From positions 186,001-250,000 of the forward strand of contig NZ_JAMOIM010000004.1 of the NCBI RefSeq assembly GCF_026130545.1: a stretch of 64,000 bases of DNA, given 5' to 3'. The stretch's first letter is position 1. The number at the start of each line of letters is the position of its first letter. The notes under the pieces are model-generated. The model worked only from the letters and a program-made list of their open reading frames with translations. It did no database searches and was not told the origin of the DNA. A program made the position numbers and the translations under genes. Source of the DNA: Lichenifustis flavocetrariae. GTDB taxonomy: Bacteria > Pseudomonadota > Alphaproteobacteria > Rhizobiales > Beijerinckiaceae. Positions 55,739 to 64,000 of this stretch are shown here, piece by piece.

Positions 55739-56076
55739 GACCGATGTTGCGCCTCGCGCTATTCGTCTCGATGGCCTCTCTTTCCGGGTGGCGCGGTGCC
55801 GGAGCGACCGCGCTGGCGGCCGGCCGACAGACGATGACCTTTATTCCTGGCGACAGATCGCGGCCTGCCACTCTCGTGACGCCGGGATCCGGGCGGCGCG
55901 CATCGGCGGCGCCCGTCCACGCGCCCGCAAAGGGCCGTATCGCGCGTCGGTCGCAGGAGGGCGATGAGACGCCCGCCGCGACCGCGCGACCGGGCCAGGG
56001 GTTCACCCTGGAAGACGGGGTCCTGACCTATCCGGCGCCCGCCCGGTTTCAGCCTCAGAAGCAAAAACCCCGGTGA
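55735..56076 (+). CDS. Hypothetical small exported protein after holC
   Basis: 113 residues, not recognised. N-terminal hydrophobic stretch (LRLALFVSMASLSGW) then Arg/Ala/Pro-rich, low-complexity sequence with no cysteine; ends TYPAPARFQPQKQKPR. ATG 55735 overlaps the holC stop (ATGA), the main reason to believe it is translated. Probably periplasmic and partly disordered. Confidence 0.55.
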   Translation: MRPMLRLALFVSMASLSGWRGAGATALAAGRQTMTFIPGDRSRPATLVTPGSGRRASAAPVHAPAKGRIARRSQEGDETPAATARPGQGFTLEDGVLTYPAPARFQPQKQKPR

Positions 56077-56118
56077 GTGTCGAACGCGACCCTTGAACTT
56101 GAGAGGCGCCCGCGACGC

Positions 56119-56814
56119 ATGAAGTCTTCGACCAGACACAACCTGGCTTCTCTGCCTGCGGGCCCGGATCGGCGGCGGTGGCCCGGTGAGATTCCGTGGC
56201 GCTATTCGGTCTCGGAGATGCGGGCCGACGCGGTGGTGCACGCCATGGGCCTGGCCTTCGCGGTTGTGGCCCTTGTTCTCTTTATGGGGATGCCCCCGGT
56301 CAGCCCGGCCGAGACGATGGCCGTCACGGTCTACCTTGCGGCCCTGGTGAGTTCCTTGGCCATGTCGGCCCTCTACAACCTTTGGCCGGTGTCTCGCGGG
56401 AAGTGGATCCTCCGTCGCTTCGACCATTCCGCCATCTATCTGCTTATCGCAGGAACCTATACGCCCTTCATGACCCGGCTCGGAACATGGTGGCTCCTTT
56501 GGACGGTCTGGGCGGTCGCGGCTCTTGGGATCGCTCTCAAGCTGCTTCTCGCGGGACGCCTCGACGGCGTGTCGATTGTCCTTTATCTCGCCCTCGGCTG
56601 GAGCGGAGTCGTCTTGTGCAACGACCTTTTCGCCTCTTTCTCGTCCATCAGCCTCTGGCTGATCGGCATAGGGGGCCTCGTCTATTCAGTGGGCGTCATC
56701 TTCCATCTGTGGGAGCGTTTGCCCTTTCAGAACGCGATCTGGCATGTCTTTGTGCTGACCGCCGCGATGGTGCACTTCGGAGCCGTTTGGTCGGTGGTCT
56801 ACGCGGTTGAGTGA
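56119..56814 (+). CDS. Hemolysin III / PAQR-family membrane protein
   Basis: Seven-helix membrane protein of the HlyIII/AdipoR superfamily; bacterial members are poorly characterised and the hemolysin name reflects one homologue. 231 residues. The conserved FDHSAIYLLIAGTYTPF segment and the C-terminal HVFVLTAAMVHF provide the metal-binding His/Asp cluster. ATG 56119 is used; an in-frame GTG at 56077 would add 14 residues. Its last 16 bases overlap the cyclase gene on the opposite strand. Confidence 0.87.
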   Translation: MKSSTRHNLASLPAGPDRRRWPGEIPWRYSVSEMRADAVVHAMGLAFAVVALVLFMGMPPVSPAETMAVTVYLAALVSSLAMSALYNLWPVSRGKWILRRFDHSAIYLLIAGTYTPFMTRLGTWWLLWTVWAVAALGIALKLLLAGRLDGVSIVLYLALGWSGVVLCNDLFASFSSISLWLIGIGGLVYSVGVIFHLWERLPFQNAIWHVFVLTAAMVHFGAVWSVVYAVE

Positions 56815-58022
56815 GCCAGCGGCATGTTTCCGTCCGGCAAGGTCCAGACCCGCTGCGAATGTTCGAGACCGCGCAGGGAAACACTGCCCACGGCATCCAA
56901 TGCGTATCTGCACCGGTTCGCGAACGAATCCGAAATCAGGATCGAGCGGTCGAGGTCGCCGCAGAGCTTCTCGATGCGGCTCGCTTCGTTCACGGCTCTG
57001 CCGATCACGGTAAAATCGAGCCGCCGGTCGGTGCCCACATTGCCGTAGACCACTTCGCCGAAGTGCAGCACGATATCGACCTCTAGCGCCGGTAAATGGC
57101 GCGCTCGCCGCATCTCGTTCAAGCGGCGGTTCGCGGCCCGCGCGGCGACGGCGGCCTGCAGGGCGCTTTCGCAATCGATACAGGGATGAATTTCTGGTGC
57201 CGATACCGGAAAGACGGCCAGGAATCCGTCACCCATGAACTTCAGGATTTCGCCACCGCTTGCCGCGATCGGTTCGCCCACGGCTTCGAAATGTTCATCG
57301 AGCCAGCCCACGACTTCGGTGGGATCCTGGCGGTCGGCGAGCGCCGTAAACCCGCGCAGGTCGGTCAGGAGAATGGCAGCCCAAATGGTTCGGCCTTCAC
57401 CGCGCCTGATCTGACCGCCGAGCACGTGCGTACCTGTGGCCGCCCCGAGATAGGTCCCCAATGTGTGCCGCAAGGTGTGCGAAAACGCGAGCTTGCACAT
57501 GGCAAGTCCGAGCGCCGGTATCAGGTCCGCCAGAGCCGCCATCTGTGACGCGCTGAAGCCGGTTGGCTCTCGCGTGACAAAAGAAATCGCGACGCCACGC
57601 AGGGCCGTCCCCGGCGTGAAAGCGACAAGGTAAAGGACGTAATCCGTTCCACCGGCCGATTTGAATTCATGCAGGACCGGAAATGGGTCCCCGACCCCCA
57701 ATGCATCCAAACGCCAGCGCCCGAAGACCTCGCTCTTCTCCAGGAGCGACTGAATGGGGCTCTGGCGAAAGGCGACCTCGTTCTCCTCGCCATGGGGAGT
57801 CTGGCTCAGGACAACGCCTTCGTCCGACGTCCAGATCAGGCTGAAGCTACTCGCCGTCGGGTCGAGCGCCGGCATCGACACGCCGAGGCGCCACACGGGT
57901 ATCCCGGCCGCGACCAGCGCCAGGGAATAATTCTTAAGAAGGGATTCGCCGTCGTCGGAAGCCGTGGCCGATTGCGTGATCCAGCGCGCCAGCTCTGCCG
58001 TATCGGAAATTTCTTTGGACAT
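56799..58022 (-). CDS. Class III adenylate/guanylate cyclase
   Basis: Makes cAMP or cGMP. 407 residues: a GAF-like sensor region (about 20-190) and the C-terminal cyclase domain (about 205-395) with metal-binding DLRGFTALADR, KFMGDGFLAVFP and VIGRAVNEASRIEKLC. The first metal Asp is intact, and the protein should be active. No membrane helix. The gene is followed by the sugar-acid locus on the same strand but with a gap, so linkage is unclear. Signal is unknown. Confidence 0.9.
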   Translation of the reverse strand: MSKEISDTAELARWITQSATASDDGESLLKNYSLALVAAGIPVWRLGVSMPALDPTASSFSLIWTSDEGVVLSQTPHGEENEVAFRQSPIQSLLEKSEVFGRWRLDALGVGDPFPVLHEFKSAGGTDYVLYLVAFTPGTALRGVAISFVTREPTGFSASQMAALADLIPALGLAMCKLAFSHTLRHTLGTYLGAATGTHVLGGQIRRGEGRTIWAAILLTDLRGFTALADRQDPTEVVGWLDEHFEAVGEPIAASGGEILKFMGDGFLAVFPVSAPEIHPCIDCESALQAAVAARAANRRLNEMRRARHLPALEVDIVLHFGEVVYGNVGTDRRLDFTVIGRAVNEASRIEKLCGDLDRSILISDSFANRCRYALDAVGSVSLRGLEHSQRVWTLPDGNMPLAHSTA

Positions 58023-58089
58023 GCGTTCCTCGCCCGTACGACCCGGTCTTTGGTCGCACGGCCACGTCAGGCCCGCAATTCTGAAGCAA

Positions 58090-59625
58090 TCACATCGTCG
58101 CGCCGATCTGCCACGGCACGAATTCCGCATCGCCGTAGCCGAGCGCTTCGGATTTCGAGGGCTCGCCCGAGGCGACCGTCAGGATCTTCTCGAAGATCTC
58201 CTGGCCTTTGGCTTCGAGGCTGACCCCGTCGAGCACGTCGCCGCAATTGATGTCCATGTCGTCCATCATGCGGCGGTAGACATCGGAGTTGGTGGCAAGT
58301 TTGATCGAGGGGGTCGGCTTGCAACCATAGGCCGATCCGCGACCCGTGGTGAAGCACAGGATGTTGGCGCCGCCCGCGACTTGGCCCGTGGCCGCTACCG
58401 GATCGTACCCGGGCGTATCCATGAAGACGAAGCCCTTGGCCGTGACCGGCTCGGCATAGTGATAGACGCCCGCAAGCGTCGCGGTGCCGCCCTTGGCGGC
58501 GGCACCGAGGGATTTTTCGAGGATCGTGGTGAGGCCACCCGCCTTGTTGCCGGGCGAGGGGTTGTTGTTCATCTCGCCGCCGACGCGGCTTGTGTAATCT
58601 TCCCACCACTTGATCATGCCGACGAGCTTTTCGCCGACCTCGCGTGTCGCGGCGCGGCGCGTCAGCAGGTGCTCGGCCCCATAGATTTCCGGTGTCTCGG
58701 ACAGGATGGCGGTGCCTCCGTTGCGCACCAGGATGTCGGAGGCGACACCGAGCGCCGGATTGGCCGTGATGCCGGAATAGCCGTCCGAACCGCCACATTG
58801 GAGCGCCAGCATCAACTGCGACGCCGGCAAGGTCTCGCGCCTCGCGCGATTAGCGGCCGGCATCATGTCGCGGAGCGCCGCAACCCCAGCCTCCACGGTC
58901 TTGCGGGTGCCTCCCGTTTCCTGGATCGTCATGGTGCGGAACGTGTCGCCGTCGACAAGTCCATATTCCTGCTTCATCCGGCCGATCTGGAACACCTCGC
59001 AGCCGAGCCCCACCAGCAGGACGCCGGCGATGTTGGGGTTGCTGGCATAGCCCCACTGGGTGCGCTTCAGCGCCTCGAATCCCTCGCCCTTCGAGGCCAT
59101 GCCGCAGCCGGTGCCGTGCACCAGCGCGATCACGCCATCGATGTTGGGATAATCGCGCAGGACGTCCGAACGCTCGATCTCCTTGGCGATGAAGCGGGCC
59201 ACGGTGGCCGAGCAATTCACGGATGTCAGGATCGCCAGGTAGTTGCGGGTTCCGGCTCGGCCGTTGGCGCGACGGAAACCCTGGAACGTGGCCTGCTGTT
59301 CGACGGGGAGGACCGACTCGTGCTTGGCCCCTTCGGCAAACTGATAGTCACGCGTGAAATCGTGCATTTCCACATTATGCTCATGCACCCACTCGCCCGG
59401 AGCGATCGGCGTGCTGGCGAAGCCGATGATCTGACCGAATTTCAGAATCGGTGCACCGACTTCGATCGGCACGATCGCCATCTTGTGACCTTTGGGAACC
59501 CGGGCGCGCGGGTCGATCCCCACCGCGTTGGCGCGGCCGGGCTCGAGCGTGTCGACCGCGACCACGACATTGTCTTCGGGCTGCAGCTTGAGCGTGCGGG
59601 CGGCGGGCGAAACGATATCAAGCAT
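58090..59625 (-). CDS. UxaA/GarD-family sugar-acid dehydratase
   Basis: Full-length (511 residues) two-domain dehydratase of the altronate/galactarate class; removes water from an aldonate or aldarate to give a 2-keto-3-deoxy acid. N-terminal SAF domain (about 10-95), then the catalytic domain with HGTGCGMASKGEG, CGGSDGYSGITANPALG and PSPGNKAGGLTT. It has features of both UxaA and GarD, so the substrate is not fixed. The start overlaps the gntR stop by eight bases. Confidence 0.87.
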   Translation of the reverse strand: MLDIVSPAARTLKLQPEDNVVVAVDTLEPGRANAVGIDPRARVPKGHKMAIVPIEVGAPILKFGQIIGFASTPIAPGEWVHEHNVEMHDFTRDYQFAEGAKHESVLPVEQQATFQGFRRANGRAGTRNYLAILTSVNCSATVARFIAKEIERSDVLRDYPNIDGVIALVHGTGCGMASKGEGFEALKRTQWGYASNPNIAGVLLVGLGCEVFQIGRMKQEYGLVDGDTFRTMTIQETGGTRKTVEAGVAALRDMMPAANRARRETLPASQLMLALQCGGSDGYSGITANPALGVASDILVRNGGTAILSETPEIYGAEHLLTRRAATREVGEKLVGMIKWWEDYTSRVGGEMNNNPSPGNKAGGLTTILEKSLGAAAKGGTATLAGVYHYAEPVTAKGFVFMDTPGYDPVAATGQVAGGANILCFTTGRGSAYGCKPTPSIKLATNSDVYRRMMDDMDINCGDVLDGVSLEAKGQEIFEKILTVASGEPSKSEALGYGDAEFVPWQIGATM

Positions 59626-60361
59626 GATCGGCGGAACTCTCGGCGAAAAGTTTTGGGTTGTCGCGCGCGAAGACCTCGAACATGGCCGAGGTCCGTTCCA
59701 GATGCCCGCGCGCCGCGGCGGCGGCGGCCAGCGGATCGCGGGCCGCGATGGCCCGAACGATCTCGCGATGTTCGCTGTAGGTGGTCTGCGATCGTCCGGC
59801 CGGCGTGATCAACAGCCGACGCACGCGTTCAAGATGGGACAGGAGTTGGTCGAGAACTTCGGCCGCGTGATTGAGGCCAAGGCTCTGGACGATCAACTGA
59901 TGAAATTCGACGTCCAGGCGGTAGAAGCCGGCATGGTCCCCGGCCTCCGCGGCCGCAGCCTGGTAGCGAAGGCTTCGATCGAGTTCATCGTTGAGGGTCG
60001 CCGAACCCGCGAGGGCCGCCTCCGCCGCCACATCGGCCTCGATGGCTCGCCGGATGAGCATGAATTCGCGGACGTCGGGCAAGGAGATGCGCGACACGAA
60101 CGAGCCATGCTGCGGCTCGATAATCACAAGCTTCTCGAAGGCCAAGCGATTGACCGCGGTGCTGACGGGAAAGCGCGACATTCCCAGGCGCTCGCACAAG
60201 GCGAGTTTGTCGATTGCAGACCCCGGCGCAAGCTCGCCCGACAGGATTGCTTCCTTGATGGTGCCGTAGACATGGCTGGCTTTGGACGGCCGGCGCGACG
60301 AGCCGCCTGCGTCCGGTCCTGTCCCCAACCAGGCAGCGCTGCCTTGCAGGCCAGCGCTCAC
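59618..60361 (-). CDS. GntR-family regulator (FadR/FCD type)
   Basis: 247 residues if GTG 60361 is used; the frame extends to TTG 60436 but the extra N-terminus is not family-like. Winged-helix domain (about 30-95, YGTIKEAILSGELAPGSAID, SRFPVSTAVNRL) then an FCD ligand domain with metal-type residues (DVEFHQLIVQS, SEHREIVRAI). It probably senses a sugar acid or its derivative and controls the dehydratase gene it overlaps and the divergent FAH gene. Confidence 0.88.
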   Translation of the reverse strand: MSAGLQGSAAWLGTGPDAGGSSRRPSKASHVYGTIKEAILSGELAPGSAIDKLALCERLGMSRFPVSTAVNRLAFEKLVIIEPQHGSFVSRISLPDVREFMLIRRAIEADVAAEAALAGSATLNDELDRSLRYQAAAAEAGDHAGFYRLDVEFHQLIVQSLGLNHAAEVLDQLLSHLERVRRLLITPAGRSQTTYSEHREIVRAIAARDPLAAAAAARGHLERTSAMFEVFARDNPKLFAESSADHA

Positions 60362-60453
60362 AACACAGTTCCAGCAAGCAATGTCGGGGAAATGACTAGC
60401 ATGCCAGAACTTAAGCTTCGGTCTAGCGCGGGTCAACGCATTTGTGCGAAAGA

Positions 60454-60464
60454 GTGAGTCTCAC
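60454..60464. promoter_or_regulatory. Palindrome between divergent gntR and FAH genes (candidate operator)
   Basis: GTGAGTCTCAC is a perfect 11-base palindrome around a central T, with an outer TTGTG (60442-60446) and CACAA (60462-60466) pair. Lying 19 bases before the FAH-gene ATG and about 90 from gntR, it is placed as an operator for the GntR protein. Not tested. Confidence 0.4.
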
Positions 60465-60482
60465 AACTTTGCGGATCACGCC

Positions 60483-61664
60483 ATGTCCACCTCTCTCGCT
60501 TCCCTGGTTGCTGATAGCCTGCCGCGGGACGGGGTCGCAGGCGCGCTCGCGGCTCGGGTCTGGCGGCCGGATATCGGGGGCCCGGCGATCGCCGCCGTGC
60601 GGGCCGACGGTGTGATCGACGTGACGCCGACATTCCCGACGATGCGCGACCTTTGCGAATCGCCCGACCCCGCTGCCGCGCTTCGGCAGGCCTCCGGCGA
60701 GCGGATCGGCTCGCTCGACGAGATTCTGGCCAACACGCCGGAGGAGACGCGCGATGCGGCGCGGCCCTTCCTGCTCGCGCCGATCGACCTGCAGGCCGTC
60801 AAGGCGGCCGGCGTGACCTTCGCGGTGTCGATGCTGGAGCGCGTGATCGAGGAACGCGCCCGCGGCAACGCCGAAGCGGCCGTGGCCCTGCGGACCGAGA
60901 TCACCGGCATGGTGGGCGAGGATTTTTCAAAGCTGAAACCAGGCTCGGCCGAAGCGATGCGGCTCAAGGCGATGCTGCTCGAACAGGGGTCCTGGTCGCA
61001 ATATCTGGAAGTCGGGATCGGTCCCGACGCCGAGATCTTCACCAAGGCCCCGGCGATGGCAGCGGTGGGGACGGGCGCCGACGCGGGCCTTCATCCCTCC
61101 TCGTCCTGGAACAACCCTGAGCCCGAGGTCGTGCTCGTTGTCGCCGCGACGGGCCGCATCGTCGGCGCGACGCTAGGCAATGACGTCAACCTGCGTGATG
61201 TCGAGGGGCGCTCGGCTCTGCTGCTCGGCAAGGCCAAGGACAACAACGCGAGCTGCGCGGTCGGCCCGTTCCTCCGCTTCTTCGATGCGACGTTCAGCCT
61301 CGACACGGTGCGGTCGATGGTCGTGACGCTGACCGTCGATGGGCCTGAGGGCTATCGCCTGGAGGGTTCGAGTTCGATCGCCAAGATCAGCCGCGACCCG
61401 GCCGACCTCGTCGGACAGATGATCGGCCCGCATCATGCCTATCCGGATGGTGCCGTGCTGTTCCTCGGCACATTGTTCGCCCCGATCGAAGACCGCGATG
61501 CACCGGGCAAGGGCTTCACGCATAAGATCGGCGACGTCGTCACGATCGCGGCGCCTGAACTCGGCCGCCTGGTGAACCGCATGCGGCTGACCTCGGACTG
61601 CGCGCCCTGGACCTATGCGGCGAGCCACCTGATGCGCCATCTCGCGAAGCGAGGCGTCCTTTAG
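60483..61664 (+). CDS. Fumarylacetoacetate hydrolase (FAH) family protein
   Basis: 393 residues, the long FAH type that includes 2-keto-3-deoxy-aldonate dehydratases (XylX/AraD1-like). Conserved metal and core segments: EPEVVLVVAATG, GNDVNLRDVEG, LGKAKDNNASCAVGP and the C-terminal GKGFTHKIGDVV. In this setting it likely dehydrates a 2-keto-3-deoxy-pentonate to a semialdehyde or cleaves a diketo acid; the exact reaction is uncertain. ATG 60483. Confidence 0.82.
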   Translation: MSTSLASLVADSLPRDGVAGALAARVWRPDIGGPAIAAVRADGVIDVTPTFPTMRDLCESPDPAAALRQASGERIGSLDEILANTPEETRDAARPFLLAPIDLQAVKAAGVTFAVSMLERVIEERARGNAEAAVALRTEITGMVGEDFSKLKPGSAEAMRLKAMLLEQGSWSQYLEVGIGPDAEIFTKAPAMAAVGTGADAGLHPSSSWNNPEPEVVLVVAATGRIVGATLGNDVNLRDVEGRSALLLGKAKDNNASCAVGPFLRFFDATFSLDTVRSMVVTLTVDGPEGYRLEGSSSIAKISRDPADLVGQMIGPHHAYPDGAVLFLGTLFAPIEDRDAPGKGFTHKIGDVVTIAAPELGRLVNRMRLTSDCAPWTYAASHLMRHLAKRGVL

Positions 61665-61823
61665 AGGTCCCTGAAGCTTTCAGGTGGGACGCACCATGCG
61701 GGCCGCCTGCAAAAAGGTCGTCACACCGACGAAAGCGGTGCCGCCTGCTGGACCGCATGGTCCTGCAAGCTATGCTGCGGCCTCGGACTCATACTGATAA
61801 AACCGGGATTTGAGAGGAACGCC

Positions 61824-62780
61824 ATGATTGCGACCGAAGGCCTGATCCTTGTGACGGGCGAGTCGCTTGTCGACCTGATCCCCGTCGAGGCCACGACCTT
61901 CGAGGCCGTCCTGGGTGGGTCGCCCTTCAATACGGCCATCGGGCTTGGCCGGCTTGGCGTGCCGACCGGCTTCGCCGGTCGGATCTCGACCGACGCCATG
62001 GGCGAACTGCTGGTCGAGCGCCTCGCGGCCGACGACGTCGACCTGAGCTTCGTGGCGCGAGCGCCGCAACCATCGCCGCTCGCCTTCGTGACACGCGGTA
62101 CGGCAGCGACCGGAGCGCGTTACGCCTTTTATCTCGGCTCGACGGCCTATGATGGCCTTTCACCGCTGCCCACGCACTGGCCGACCCAGGTGGCGCATCT
62201 GCATATCGGCTCCTTTTCCGCGGTCGACGGGCGCCTGGGCGAGGCCGCGCTGGCCTCCTTCCGGAACGCTGTCGGGCACGGGACGACGAGCTTCGACCCC
62301 AATATCCGGCCTTTCGTGGTCCCGCCGGTGGATGTGACGCGTGGGCTCGTCGAAGAGCGAGTGCGGCTTTCGACGATCGTCAAGGCCAGCGAGGAAGACA
62401 TGGACTGGCTCTATCCAGAGCGCGACCCACATGCCTCGGCAGCAGCCTGGGCGCTGGAAGGGCCACAGCTCGTTGTCCTGACGCGCGGCGGAGCGGGCTC
62501 AATTGCGTTTTTTGGTGGCCGAAGCCTGGAAATCAAGGCGCCAACCATTCAGGTGGCCGACACGGTTGGAGCTGGCGACAGTTTCATGGCGGCGCTCCTC
62601 GCGGCCATGCACGGGGACGATGCGCTCGGCCCGCGCGCCGCGCGGGGCCGTCTCGTTCTCTCCGAGGAGCGCGTCGGCTCCTGGCTCACCTTCGCCACCA
62701 TCGCGTCCGCGATCACCTGCACCCGGAAGGGCGCCAATCCGCCGACCCGTGCGGAGGTTCAGGCCGGGTTGACGGGATAG
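61824..62780 (+). CDS. PfkB-family carbohydrate kinase
   Basis: Ribokinase-fold sugar kinase, 318 residues. PfkB motif 1 near [17 protein letters not shown] and motif 2 [16 protein letters not shown] with catalytic Asp. GAGAGGA lies six bases before ATG 61824. Fructokinase or 2-keto-3-deoxygluconate kinase are the likeliest activities; a KDG kinase would fit the dehydratase next door. It converges on truA with a 22-base overlap. Confidence 0.85.
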   Translation: MIATEGLILVTGESLVDLIPVEATTFEAVLGGSPFNTAIGLGRLGVPTGFAGRISTDAMGELLVERLAADDVDLSFVARAPQPSPLAFVTRGTAATGARYAFYLGSTAYDGLSPLPTHWPTQVAHLHIGSFSAVDGRLGEAALASFRNAVGHGTTSFDPNIRPFVVPPVDVTRGLVEERVRLSTIVKASEEDMDWLYPERDPHASAAAWALEGPQLVVLTRGGAGSIAFFGGRSLEIKAPTIQVADTVGAGDSFMAALLAAMHGDDALGPRAARGRLVLSEERVGSWLTFATIASAITCTRKGANPPTRAEVQAGLTG

Positions 62781-63511
62781 TCCACACGCTCGAGATAGAG
62801 GCCTGCGGCAGGGGCGACCTGCCCGCAGCGGCGACGGTCGGCCGCATCGAGCGCCGCCTTAAGGTCGGCCGCGCTCCATCGGCCCGAGCCGACATGCTCG
62901 ACCGAGCCGACCATCGAGCGGACCTGGCGATGCAGGAAGGACTGGGCCGAGACCTCGATGTCGATCGCGTCTCCCACCCGCGTCACGTCGAACCGGTCGA
63001 GGGTCCGGATGGGGCTCGACGCCTGACACTCGCTGTCCCGGAAGGTCGAAAAATCATGCATGCCGAGGAGATGCCGGGCGGCGGCGTGCATCGCCTCCGC
63101 ATCGAGCGGGCGCTTGACGAGCCAGACCCGTGCCGCGTCGAGCGCCGCCGGCGCCCGGCGGTTGACGATGCGATAGCGGTAATGACGTCGCTTGGCTGAA
63201 AACCGGGCTTCGAATTCAGGCGGTACGATCTCGGCCGCGACGATGGCGACAGGGTGTCCGGCGAGGCGCGCGTTGATGGCATCTCGCACGCTGTCGGTAC
63301 GGTAGGCCTTCACCAGGTCGAGATGGGCCACCTGCCCGGTGGCATGAACGCCCGCGTCGGTGCGACCGGCACCGCGCAGGCTGTTGAGCCTGCAACCCAG
63401 AGGGGCGGCGGCCTCTTCGAGAACCTGCTGGACCGCAAGGCCATTGGCCTGCCGTTGCCAGCCTACGAAAGGCGTGCCGTCATATTCGATCGTCAGCTTG
63501 TAGCGTGGCAC
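62759..63511 (-). CDS. truA: tRNA pseudouridine(38-40) synthase
   Basis: Converts uridines 38-40 of the anticodon arm to pseudouridine. 250 residues from GTG 63511. Catalytic Asp52 in [15 protein letters not shown], and the [10 protein letters not shown] segment and [11 protein letters not shown] near the C-terminus are typical. It follows fmt by three bases, the common fmt-truA order. Confidence 0.96.
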   Translation of the reverse strand: MPRYKLTIEYDGTPFVGWQRQANGLAVQQVLEEAAAPLGCRLNSLRGAGRTDAGVHATGQVAHLDLVKAYRTDSVRDAINARLAGHPVAIVAAEIVPPEFEARFSAKRRHYRYRIVNRRAPAALDAARVWLVKRPLDAEAMHAAARHLLGMHDFSTFRDSECQASSPIRTLDRFDVTRVGDAIDIEVSAQSFLHRQVRSMVGSVEHVGSGRWSAADLKAALDAADRRRCGQVAPAAGLYLERVDYPVNPA

Positions 63512-63514
63512 GGC

Positions 63515-64000
63515 TCAAGCCGCCTCGCTTGCGAGACGCAGACCGGGGGCGATGGGTGTCCCGCGCAGGAAGTCGGCGACCGGCATGGCCGGTTTGCCTG
63601 CTCGCTGCAGCCGGGCGAGCGCAACGGCGCCGGCGCCGCAGGCGACAACGAGCCGGTCCGGACCGGCCTGCAGCACCGTGCCGGAGGGGCCGCTGTCCGT
63701 CACGGCCCGCGATCCCGCAGCCCTGATCCGCTCGGCGCCGCGGCCGAAATCGGCTTCGAAGAAGGCTCCTGGAAACGGCGTGAGCCCGCGGATGTGGTCG
63801 TGCACGGCCTTGGCGGGGCGCGACCAATCGATCCGGCATTCCGCCTTTTCGATCTTGCTGGCATAGGTGACACCTTCTTCAGGCTGGGGTCGAAACGTCA
63901 ATGTGCCGCGCCCCAGGGCCGCGAGAGCCCGTGTCATGAGGTCGGCGCCGAGCGGCGCCAATGTGTCGTGCAGGGTCCCGGCCGTCATGTCGTCGGGAAT
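63515..64000 (-). CDS. fmt: Methionyl-tRNA formyltransferase, partial (right window edge)
   Basis: Formylates initiator Met-tRNA. Only the C-terminal about 161 residues are inside the window; the N-terminal catalytic domain with the SLLP motif lies beyond the right edge. The visible part has the end of the transferase domain (IPDDMTAGTLHDTL, ALGRGTLTFRPQPEEGVTYASKIEKAECRIDW in order) and the C-terminal RNA-binding OB domain (IRGLTPFPGAFFE). The stop is at 63515. Confidence 0.93.
   Translation of the reverse strand: MPDDMTAGTLHDTLAPLGADLMTRALAALGRGTLTFRPQPEEGVTYASKIEKAECRIDWSRPAKAVHDHIRGLTPFPGAFFEADFGRGAERIRAAGSRAVTDSGPSGTVLQAGPDRLVVACGAGAVALARLQRAGKPAMPVADFLRGTPIAPGLRLASEAA

Noticed and set aside
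57964-59808. A 614-codon plus-strand open frame opposite the UxaA/GarD gene
   Set aside because: Antisense frame of a real dehydratase; no family features.
1-64000. tRNA, rRNA, CRISPR, insertion sequences, prophage and defence systems
   Set aside because: Looked for by eye in the spacers and at gene level; no cloverleaf-like, repeat-spacer, transposase or phage signature was seen. A tRNA scan and a profile search would be needed to exclude them fully.

Overview
The window is chromosomal DNA from a high-G+C alphaproteobacterium, most likely order Hyphomicrobiales (Rhizobiales) and perhaps near Beijerinckiaceae/Methylobacteriaceae. The assignment rests on the divK-pleD-rpmG order, EipB (DUF1849), an IalB-family protein, a BTLCP cysteine peptidase, an rnr-DUF983 pair, fabD-fabG-acpP-fabF-mltG, a trpGDC-moaC-moeA operon and a class I (6-4) photolyase of the PhrB type. 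The family placement is inference. I see no rRNA, tRNA, CRISPR, insertion sequence or prophage. Nearly everything is housekeeping or ordinary accessory metabolism, and I found no convincing new multi-gene system.

Layout. 1-1.1 kb: glycerophosphodiesterase (cut by the left edge) and a Rid protein. 1.2-5.3 kb: EipB envelope protein, the cell-cycle/c-di-GMP pair divK-pleD, rpmG and an orphan receiver protein. 5.3-6.2 kb: an aldo/keto reductase with a one-base frameshift. 6.3-10.9 kb: a surface-polysaccharide module (WcaI-like glycosyltransferase and two MOP flippases). 11-16 kb: envelope genes (L,D-transpeptidase, PlsC, IalB-like, two TPM proteins with LemA, dodecin). 16-25 kb: a DbpA-like helicase, a (6-4) photolyase, a BTLCP peptidase, an outer-membrane barrel candidate, and the red-light module bphO-bphP. 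25.3-29.5 kb: trpG-trpD-trpC-moaC-moeA, tightly packed with stop/start overlaps. 29.7-32.8 kb: an APC permease and a betaine-aldehyde-type dehydrogenase. 33-38.4 kb: adenine deaminase, an O/P-type porin, a trans-aconitate methyltransferase homologue and a small lipoprotein.

38.5-55.7 kb is core biosynthesis: DUF983 and RNase R; fabD-fabG-acpP-fabF-mltG; gmk; then on the other strand lptF-lptG-lptD-rsmA, divergent from pepA-holC. Three genes often found in this neighbourhood in related bacteria are missing at their usual places: yicC between mltG and gmk, and surA and pdxA between lptD and rsmA. 56-58 kb: a HlyIII/PAQR membrane protein and a class III nucleotide cyclase. 58-62.8 kb: a sugar-acid catabolic locus (UxaA/GarD dehydratase, GntR regulator, FAH-family enzyme, PfkB kinase). 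62.8-64 kb: truA and the C-terminal part of fmt, cut by the right edge.

The observations most worth a second look are the frameshifted reductase, the paired hairpins between pleD and rpmG, the likely CTG start of moeA, the lptD/rsmA and mltG/gmk gene losses, the overlapping bphO-bphP light module, and operator-like inverted repeats upstream of the permease/dehydrogenase pair and in the sugar-acid locus.
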